Source: Ectocarpus siliculosus
Taxonomy: Eukaryota; Sar; Phaeophyceae; Ectocarpales; Ectocarpaceae
Direction: 5' to 3'
DNA: 64,000 nt
NCBI GenBank assembly: GCA_000310025.1
Contig: FN648498.1
Span: forward strand, 503,332 to 567,331
Part shown: piece after piece, positions 55,982 through 64,000 of the stretch
How positions within the stretch are numbered: the first letter of the stretch is position 1
How the letters are laid out: each line of letters begins with the position of its first letter
Notes under the pieces: model-generated
What the model saw: only the letters and a program-made list of their open reading frames with translations
Told to the model about the DNA's origin: nothing
The model's database searches: none
Program-made: the position numbers and the translations under genes

Positions 55982-58750
55982 CTCATCGCCAGGCGAGCGG
56001 TTGCGATAGAGAGACGGCTGCGAGGAGAGCCGCCAGATCTCACGGACCCAATCGAGCGGGTTAAGGAGCACTGCCATCGAGTCGGGGCCACGAGCGTCAG
56101 ATACAAGGTACATCACGCAGACGCTTCGGACCTGCTTGAGCCATAAGTTGATCTGATGAACAGGCGTCCTTCCCGAGCGAGCTGTTGTTGACTTTCTTTG
56201 ACGCCACGGTTTTTCACTCTAAGGCCGAATCTTACGTCGTGATTATTTCGGAGATTTTTTTTTTCTCTCGGTGGGGGGGGGGGGTCTGCAAGGGAAAAAT
56301 TATCTGGATCCAAACGCCCTTCTTACGGTTCCTCGAGACAGATTTTTTTCTGAGGGGAAAAAAAGGGCCGATTGAAGTCTTTGTGGGTCACAACATGCTT
56401 CAGTTCACGGTTTTGGCTCATGTGCGACCAACAAGACACCGAGTGCCCTGTTTTTGGGTCGCCTGCAGAGGGCATGTATATAATCGCACGCCAGTGACTG
56501 CAGTTTGCGGATGTCGTCGGCCAAAGACCTCTCTCGGGCATGCGTTGTGGATTGATCACGCTCGGAGCAACCAGAAAATAAAAGGCAACATCCAAAAAAG
56601 GCAACATCGCAACACACTTCGGTTCACGTTTACAGGCCGTGTGCAATCAAAACTGGACAATACGCTCTGCTTCTGGGACGCGAGCAGAGCGATTGTGTAT
56701 GATCACACTCCATTGGCAGTAGTTTGTGGATGTCATCGGCCGAAAGCCTCTCTCTGGCATGTGTTGTGGACTTGTAGCGGGTGACACACGGAGCAAACAC
56801 GCGGCGGAACAAGAGAAAAGTCCAAAAAGTCAACACCGCAACGCACTTCGGTTCACGTTTACAGGCCGTGTGCAATCAAAACTGGACAATATGATCTGTT
56901 TCTGGGACGAGAGCAGAGGGTATCTATATGATCACACGCCACTGGCTGCAGTTTGTGGATGTCGACGGCGTAAAGCCTCTCTCTGGCGTGTGTTTTGACT
57001 GGTCACACATGCAGCAGGCACAAAAACGGCTCTTTTCGGCCCGAAGCAAGAACGTCATCAGAGCATTGTGGCAGGGTTGACGTTATCGGCTCGTGTGCGG
57101 CCAACACGACGCAGAACGCTCTGAATTTTTTATACCTGCAGAGGGTTTGTGCATGACCTAATGATACTGGTCTCTGGTTGGCCAGCAGACGGTGTAGTTC
57201 CTCGTTCTGGCACGATCGGGGTGTGACCAGGGGGTACCCCCCCCCAATTCCAAACTGGAAATTATCAGCCGATCCAGTTTGGAAAATGGGCCTATTTTCC
57301 AACGCGGCAGCTGGGATCCTAGGAAATATTGGGCGACTTGGAATTTGGGCGTTTGGAATTGGCCAAATTCCTCCGCGTAAGACGCTCAAATAATTATTTG
57401 GGCTGAGAAAAGGACCCCCCCCCCAATAAAAATCCCGAAATAATCACGATGTAAGACTCGGCCTAAAATAATGGGAATTGGAATTTTCCAACTAGTTGTA
57501 GGAATTATAGGAACAGGTTTAGGTTCGTGTTCGTTTTGCTCTTGGTTCTGCGGCTAGTCCTTCATCGGCGATAGCTTTCCTACCGTTCAATGCCTTTGTC
57601 CAGAGGTTGTGTTGGACTTGCCAACGCCAAGAAAAGGGAAAAGATAACGATTGTGAAGGTGTTGCGTGTCACACGTTCTGTCGCTGACGGACAGATGCTG
57701 TGACCACGCTGTTCTTGTCATCGCGCGACCTATGTTTTGTATCAGTGGGTCCCGCACGGTTACTATGACACGCCGTTGGAAGAGCGGGCGAAGGAGCTGG
57801 GCTCCGAGCCGGGGCAGCTTTGCAAGACGATGATAATGGAGAACAAGGCCTTCGATGAGGTACATGTATGGCAGACAATAGATAATAGCGCCTTCTATGA
57901 CAGGCTCTTGGCGCTGTGTGCTCTCGGTGGCCACCTCTCACCGCACGCACACTCCTCTGTGCCGCGCGGAGCCCTTGGCACAACCCTTTCTTTTGATGAC
58001 GCTCGGAATCATTCCACGATGACGATATGACGATAACTCCCCGCGAAACAACGCTACAGAGTCGGTCGCCTTTGATGGATGGGTAGAAGAGTGAGTGACC
58101 TAATCGACAACGAGAAAGGTTAAGGAAATAGAGAGCGACCGGGGGTGCCATGGTTCGAGGATTACCGTAGCGTGTACAAACAGCGCTCGCTGCCTGTAGA
58201 CTGCCTTGATTTTGTGTTTGAAGACCGCGTGTAGGAAACAACGAAGCCCTTGCATCCCCCTCCCCGGTTTGTTGCAGCATACTTGTCGTGGCTCCGATAC
58301 AAGAGGGTGGTGTGACAAAGGCCCCCGACCCTCTTATATCGAAGCTCCCTTCTTATGCCGGAACAAAGACGGCACCCAACAATGTTATAGCGGGTCGAGT
58401 CCGTGACAAGCGATTTCGATCCTCTTATATCGGAGCCCCCTCGTATACTGTACGCGCTACACGCGTTTTGGCTTTTTGGCAGAACGACCCGACGATAGAG
58501 CGGTTCTACCTCGTGGTGGTGCAATACGCTGCTAGGCTCAGCTCACAGAAGATCTCGGCCGCGGTGATGCGCATGATGAAGCACTCGTCTCGGGGTCGAT
58601 GTAACCTACAGGTGTCTCCCGAAGAAGTGAGTGATTGTGATTCGGCACAGTCAGTCGAGTACCGTACAAACCAAAGCCGTACGTTTGTCTTTCGGAATGT
58701 GCCGATTGGGTGTTCATGTGCAGCATGAACAGTATCGTATGAGTGTGTCT

Positions 58751-58815
<65 letters not shown>

Positions 58816-60008
58816 CTATCTCTCTCTCTCGTTCTCTCTCTCTCTCGTTCTCATCACCCCCCCGCTGCCATCTCGCCCCGTTCAGGTCCTGCCTCGATAG
58901 ATAGATTGACATGTCACACTATGAACTTGTGCCTGATGAAGACGAGATTAGAGAGCAAAGTAGAGTCAGTCTTGTTCACATATATATCTCCACCAATGCG
59001 GTGCGATGGCTAGACTGATGATGTCCGTGTAACGGTTGCAACTCACCAACTGCGGCAGCCTACAGGAAACGCGCGCAGCAAGCAGCCTCGACGACATGGA
59101 ATATCGTGCAAGCACCAACGAACCCCCATGAGCCCTTACGTTTTTTTCCTAGTATTTTGGTCCATGTTGGAATCCCAATGCTGGCGTGTTTCGCTTCATA
59201 CAGTAGACCCTTTCCAAACAGATCTGCGCCACTTGTTTCGTTCCACGAAGTACGCGGGAGCCAGATTCCAAACCTCCCGCGGGTAAAATTGAAGAACCAG
59301 ATGTTTCCATCCAAGTACGGTAGCAACGATCTTGTCGCCGGGTTCTCACGCCGGGAAGACCTCAACCGATGACACGATGTTGCGCCGCCCCCCCCCCTCT
59401 CCCCCCAAGCATCCACAAAACAGCAGTCGCCCCCTTAAACCCAGCTCTCTCGTTCTCTGTACTACGTCCACCTCCCTTTTTTTTCACACGCACAGCCCAA
59501 ACATCCAAAAAAATCAGTCGCCCCCTACAACCCAATTCAAGGTGGAGCTTTTTCGTTTTCTGCACTTCCCCCCCCCCCCCAGACTAGGGAAGACATTTTT
59601 GAGCCACCTTTGGCAAAGTAGGAAGGAACGATTGGCCATCGGTGATCGGTCCTGTGGGAACAATGCTCCGTCCTCTCGAGGACGCGTGGTCAATGGTCTA
59701 ACCGCTAAGGCATGCAAAACATAAGAGTACGCCCCCCCCCCGCCCCCCAGGTTGGTCTGTCGCTGTCCGGGTTTCCTCACAACGGCGTTACTGTATTCGG
59801 CGGCCTTACCCCGATGCCCGTCATTCTGTCGGAGGCTGTGCTGGCCCTGAGACCTTCCTTCTTGTGGATGGGCGCCGGACACCCCTTGCTCAAGCTGGGC
59901 GTGAGCACGGAAGACTTGGTGAAGAAGCTCGGCGCCACTGTTGCGGACATTTCTGTCCCGAGGGACGGGCCAGGGGCTGCTGACGATGATGAAGGCACCT
60001 ACGACTGA
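55982..60008 (+). CDS. YbaK/ProX-type aminoacyl-tRNA deacylase-like protein (5' exon not resolved)
   Basis: The YbaK domain family hydrolyses mischarged aminoacyl-tRNAs (for example Ala- or Cys-tRNA-Pro) in trans. Four exons at 55982-56107, 57746-57859, 58483-58626 and 59751-60008 are all in phase 0 and give 213 residues plus an unseen start. Landmarks in order: HCHRVGATSVRYKWVPHGYY, a LCKTMIMENKAF segment (family 'K..I..N'), NDPTIERFYLVVVQYAARL, then GFPHNGVTVFGGLTPMPVIL and a C-terminal FLWMGAGHPLLKLGVSTEDL, all matching the eukaryotic YbaK-domain proteins. No Met occurs in the first exon given, so translation begins upstream. The last exon's acceptor sits at the end of a C/G run. Substrate cannot be told from sequence. 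Confidence 0.8.
56391..57180. repeat. Three to four tandem copies of a 210-240 bp repeat in a YbaK intron
   Basis: Copies begin near 56391, 56612, 56846 and (most diverged) 57065. They share CACTTCGGTTCACGTTTACA, CAATCAAAACTGGACAATA, GATCACAC(T/G)CCA(T/C)TGGC and GTTTGTGGATGTC(A/G)(T/A)CGGC..AAAGCCTCTCT. The second and third are most alike. Minus-strand frames starting MHTACKREPKC recur only because of the repeat. Confidence 0.9.
58754..58850. repeat. CT dinucleotide microsatellite
   Basis: About 100 bp of (TC)n with rare interruptions, just downstream of the exon at 58483-58626. Confidence 0.95.
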
Positions 60009-63000
60009 CGATAGCGGTAACTGCCCACGAGCGGTTGTGTTGCGCTTTCGGAGCGATCGAGGCTACCTTGGGGTTGCTATTTTGGTACTATGATATTGCC
60101 GGCGGACAGCGAGTTCACATTTTTACGAAGTACGTAGGATTTTACCGATCCATCTCGATGGGGAGAGCTGGTCGGAAGAGCGCGGTGTCCTTTCTTAGAT
60201 CTACGTAGACCTACATTTCTCCGGAGTTTCGTAGAATTCAAGAAGGATTTTTTGCCTACGGGTCACGACGAGCCATTGATACCGACGGCAACCCTTTATC
60301 ACCCTAAACCACACACGACACGCGTGGAAAAGGTCGTACAGTGTTGAGGCCCTTGGTGCCGCAGCTTCGTACAAGCTGCAGTAAGTGTTGTTTGCTTTTT
60401 TACTGGATTTTCCAAAACTCGCCACAATACAAAGTGGGTCATCTTTCAATCTTTCAAGCCAGCGGAAAGCCACGGGCGAAAGGGGGTATTCAACGACAAG
60501 CGTCATCATTCTAAGACAATGATTCACCCTGCTTTTTCGGGCAAGAATGTGGACCCGCAAGGTTTAGGTGCTTGTCCAGCCCGTACATACAGGTAAGCAA
60601 GGACGAGAATATCGCTTCCTGGGATATCGCGTTGTTCAGCCAGGCTTGGCGCGTTGCAAAAGGTGGTAGCAGCAGTATGTAACGCCACCTTCACTCACCA
60701 ACAACCTACGCCGTGGCTGTCGATGATGTACTGTAGAGATACGTACAGGTTGCGAACGATGCCGACAAAAGGTCTAACGTTTTCTCGAAAACGTAATACG
60801 TGATGGCTGGACCACCCGAGTCTTTGGAAACCTCTTTCTTGCATTCGTTGCCAACAAACAGCGCATTCACCCCACCAATTACCACGGAAGACACGACACG
60901 ACACGACACCAAGCCATGATTCATCATCCATCACCCGGCACTAGTATCTACAGCGAAACAAAAAAAACACTTCTGGAACAGCAGTCTGGCACATGATAAT
61001 CGTGCTGCCATCCTCGCCCCACCGCCCACACGCGAAGCAAGCCCGGCATTGACACGACACACAGTCGAGGAGGGCAGGCAACAGACAGTGAGAGAGAGGA
61101 ATGCATAGGTGTGAACTCAATCGCCTCGTCTCGTCCGTCGACTACTCCAATTGCTTCCTACACAACAGAAAGGCAGCCCCGTTGAGGCACCACGTACCGC
61201 TACTCTTATCTTCTAGGCGGATTGGGGCATTCTCCGGAGCCCCTTCCGCCCGTTTTGTCTCGCTCCAAGCACGCAATACACGGCCCGAAACGCAGATATG
61301 CAGATGGAAGACGTACGTCGACAGCATGAAGTACGTATCTCTTCGGCAAAGAATCAATCTTTGGGACACTCACCAACGAACTGATAAGCCGAATGTGAGA
61401 ACGATCTGCCATGCGCTTCTCTCACTCCAGTGCTGCGTGCCGCGAGGGCCGCTTCGACACGACATGGTCACTTGACACCGGTGCATTCAGCCATCGTCCA
61501 TCATCCACTATCGACAGCAAGTAAAAAACAAATGGGGAGTGGGTCGGTGCTTTGAGCTCTATCTCTCGCTCGCTCGCTCTCTCTTAACACAGAAAAACAG
61601 ACAAGTCTCCGTGGAGAAGGCTCCAACACCAGTCAGTCAGGCACCTCTATTGTACATTGTGCCACTATAATACTATTACAAAAACGCACTTGAAATTGTT
61701 CTATCAAGCAACCTTAACGTGCAGTCCCAAAGTGCAGGCGGGCGGCATCACACCGGCGAAATACAGCGAGGCTCCAGTCCAGCGCGGCCAACACGGAAAA
61801 ACGCCTTCCACGCAACCCCGCCTGATGTGAACAGGATACACAACCACCAAACGAAACAACTTTCTCGAGCACAAAATGGGGGGGGTCTATTTCCCCGCTG
61901 ACTCAACAGCAGTAAAAACAAAACAAAAAAACACTCGTTCATCGGGTAACGTAGTTTACTCACATGTGCGCGATTGACAAAAAACAAATTGCTAAATTAC
62001 AGAGCCCAAGACTCTTGGCTTGAATCCCCACCAACACACACAGATGAACAAAATGACAACAGGAGAGAAATGGGATAAATGGGCAGAGGCACACCACATC
62101 CACCGTTATGCCGGAGTCGATATGTTCACAGGGAGGCAACAATTGAACATTGCACATTGCTACGTTTTCCTTCAGGCCGAATGCGACTGACTACACGGAT
62201 ACGCATCGACCAAGCAGCAGCGGCCTACGGGTTCACTGAAGGCACTCGAAAACAGACACGACGCACCCATCGTGACCTTTCGAAACCATCTCAGTGGAAC
62301 AGGACACGCGCGAACGCAACATGGAAGGTCTTCGTCCTGGTGGCTTCGAGCGAAGAAAGCCTCACCACACCAGCTGGCTACGGCGACGTTCTACGTACTA
62401 ATGTGGTACCGCGATACTATACGATGCTGTAGGATTGAACGCTCACATGCCAGTACACCCCAGATAAATCACGTGGACTTTCGATCTCCCTTGATGGTAG
62501 TTAGGCGTCACAACTCTACCGCTACCGCTACCGCCCAACTCGAGCAGTCGAATCACGACCACGGCACAGCCAACTGCCTCTTGGAGAAGAACCAATCATT
62601 CAACGCTGCGCTGACTAACAAGCCGCTCGCTCTGAAGCAGAGATAAATCGCTTCACGCATCTCATCTGCAAAAAGCAACCAAAATGTTCAAACGCAGACA
62701 CATTTTGGAAACCAACCAACGCTCGGATCGACCCTACCTACACTGCACGCTCGAACGGAACGAGCAAATCGTCTACACTCAACCGTCGAGAATGTAGTGA
62801 AACGTGGTATACCATTTGATATTCACACAGACAACAAGACGACAATGATCGATCGACAGGTCAACACGCATTCATCCCATCCCATCCCACCCAGCCTTCA
62901 AACCCACCCACGAGTACGTCGTCTACATGTAGGTGGATATCAACAATCTGCATCTAGACTAGATACTGGATGAGCCCCTCTGTTTTTTCAAGTGAACAGA

Positions 63001-63038
63001 GAACTGAGGCCCGTTGCAAGTTTTGCACCGCCGTTCCT
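60009..63038. other. Convergent intergenic region without recognised genes
   Basis: It lies between the plus-strand YbaK stop and the minus-strand zinc-finger gene stop, so two 3' UTRs are expected. A minus frame at 60706-60927 (GGVNALFVGNECKKEVS..) looks mildly protein-like, but no family or splice partner was found. No repeat structure beyond short tracts was seen. Confidence 0.5.
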
Positions 63039-63419
63039 TCAAGTGAAGAGAGGCTCGTTGCAGGTACGACACCGTTCGGCCGTGAGCTTGTTGCGCAGCG
63101 TGCACCTGGAGCACGCCATGAACCCCTCCGACGCCCCCTCAAGATCCCCGCTCTCTTCCCAGTCGTCCACCGCGAGACTAGCAGCCTCCGCCGCCGCGAT
63201 CTCGGCCTCCACATCAACGGTAGCTCCCCCGCCGCCAACGCCCGACAAAAACGCAGGAGGCGACGGCCTCCTGGTACCGCTACTGCTGCTGCCTCCGCCG
63301 CCGCCGCCCATAAGGGCCGTGCCCTGGAAACCGGTCTCTGGTCCGGACGGAGGCTTGGTCAGCCCATCCAAGAAAATTTGGCCGTCGTCTTCGTCCACGT
63401 CTCCGGATGGTTCCGTGAC
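63039..63419 (-). CDS. C-terminal exon of a RanBP2-type zinc-finger protein (partial)
   Basis: The exon opens after an AG acceptor (ATCCAACCAG) with VTEPSGDVDEDDGQIFLDGL and encodes 126 residues to TGA at 63041-63039. The middle is Gly/Ser-rich (GGGGGGSSSSGTRRPSPP) and then acidic (VDVEAEIAAAEAASLAVDD). The C-terminus FMACSRCTLRNKLTAERCRT then CNEP is a C-x2-C-x10-C-x2-C zinc ribbon of the RanBP2 type, which usually binds RNA or ubiquitin. Upstream exons must lie between 63420 and the window end or beyond. A second CKTCNGPQ-like knuckle lies just downstream of the stop as a duplicated fragment (about 62990-63030). I cannot name the protein. Confidence 0.65.
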   Translation of the reverse strand, partial: VTEPSGDVDEDDGQIFLDGLTKPPSGPETGFQGTALMGGGGGGSSSSGTRRPSPPAFLSGVGGGGATVDVEAEIAAAEAASLAVDDWEESGDLEGASEGFMACSRCTLRNKLTAERCRTCNEPLFT

Positions 63420-64000
63420 CTGGTTGGATATTGATTACGTACGTCGTTTTTGGTTCATGCTTACGTTGGCCAAGGATTGAGTGGATCTTTCGTGGAGGCT
63501 GTGCGACGATCTCTCTCGTGTAGTCACGCATAAATATTTGAACTCTAATTGATCGTGCTTCGTTCATGGTTCGGTTTGCCAAGTGTTGAGTGGATCCTTT
63601 ATGTAGATTGTGAAACGGTCTCGAATAGCCACGCGGCAGGGTTCCTTCCACCCTCTTGTGCAGGCTTTTTCTTTAAAGTTAGGAAAACAACTGAAACAAA
63701 ACTAACGAGTTTTACCGCGACTTTATTGCACTCCATGGGGTGATGGAGGTAATGAAAAATTGTCATGTAAAACCCATGCCATCCCGAATGAAAGCAATGA
63801 AAGCAAGGTGGTCGAGCCTTGTGCACACTTATCCAGAGGAGAACGCTGCACTGTGCTGACAAAATCTTCCACCACGTCTGACTTGCTTCGTTCCCTCATG
63901 CTAGTTGGCTTGTACATTGTGTGTGTGGCGGTCGTTCGTGAAGGCGAAACCAAGTGGGCTCCGCAACTAGTAAGTACCCCAAGGGTTTAGGGCAAAGGCT
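63420..64000. other. Upstream intron or exons of the zinc-finger gene, with a diverged tandem duplication
   Basis: TTGGTTCATGCTTACGTTGG..GATTGAGTGGATC (about 63450) and CGTTCATGGTTCGGTTTGCC..TGTTGAGTGGATC (about 63562) are diverged copies about 110 bp apart, both ending near TAG(T/C)CACGC. A possible minus-strand exon at about 63830-63950 (MYKPTSMRERSKSDVVEDFV) could not be linked. Confidence 0.4.

Noticed and set aside
60706-60927. Possible minus-strand exon (GGVNALFVGNECKKEVS)
   Set aside because: No family match, no companion exons and no clear acceptor. Kept only as a note.

Overview
This is a nuclear eukaryotic window from a spliceosomal-intron-rich genome. Coding exons are mostly 60-250 bp, separated by introns of a few hundred to a few thousand bases. 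Donors are mostly GT(A/G)NG(T/A/G), and acceptors often follow C- or T-rich tracts. The dense introns, alternating gene strands, many G/C homopolymer runs and CAG/CTG arrays, and an FKBP-TPR-cyclophilin fusion otherwise familiar from Toxoplasma fit a stramenopile alga. A brown alga such as Ectocarpus is my best guess, but that is inference. Two 100-N gaps are flanked by degraded duplicate sequence typical of Sanger read tails.

Layout from left to right. (1) Minus strand, 566-7048 and off the left edge: a WDR33/Pfs2/FY-type WD40 subunit of the mRNA 3'-end processing complex. (2) Minus, 8905-19990: a 13-exon dual-family immunophilin joining FKBP, three TPRs and a cyclophilin (about 507 aa). (3) Minus, 21486-27937: an eight-exon GPR180/TMEM145-type seven-TM protein of the GOST family (about 444 aa). 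(4) Plus, 28828-44206: a 16-exon importin-alpha-like protein. Its armadillo array runs directly into a Cys-rich putative zinc-binding module and then into about 690 residues of charged and Ala/Ser/Gly-rich sequence (about 1,420 aa in all). (5) Plus, 45784-48644: a four-exon, four-EF-hand calmodulin-like protein. (6) Minus, 51316-55447: a small unrecognised multi-pass membrane protein, interrupted by an assembly artefact. (7) Plus, 55982-60008: a YbaK/ProX-type aminoacyl-tRNA-deacylase-like protein. (8) Minus, 63039-63419 and beyond: the last exon of a protein with a RanBP2-type zinc finger.

Exon models were built by hand. I matched conserved protein families, picked GT/GC-AG boundaries and required every junction to keep frame. 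Genes 1-5 and 7 are phase-consistent throughout. Genes 3 and 4 form a divergent pair sharing an approximately 0.9 kb promoter region, and 6 and 7 form another. No operon-like logic is expected: these are housekeeping genes (RNA processing, protein folding, nuclear import, Ca2+ sensing, translation quality control).

The points most worth a second look are the importin-alpha/zinc-module fusion with an eroded major NLS groove, the dual-family immunophilin, and a dispersed decamer TACTGCTGTA. The decamer is present nine times exactly where about 0.1 would be expected. A small interspersed repeat built around CGACCGCGCT..CCGGCTGACCAATGAAAA also stands out, as do the two gaps whose flanks are miscalled copies of each other. 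No viral, LTR or other mobile-element genes were recognised.
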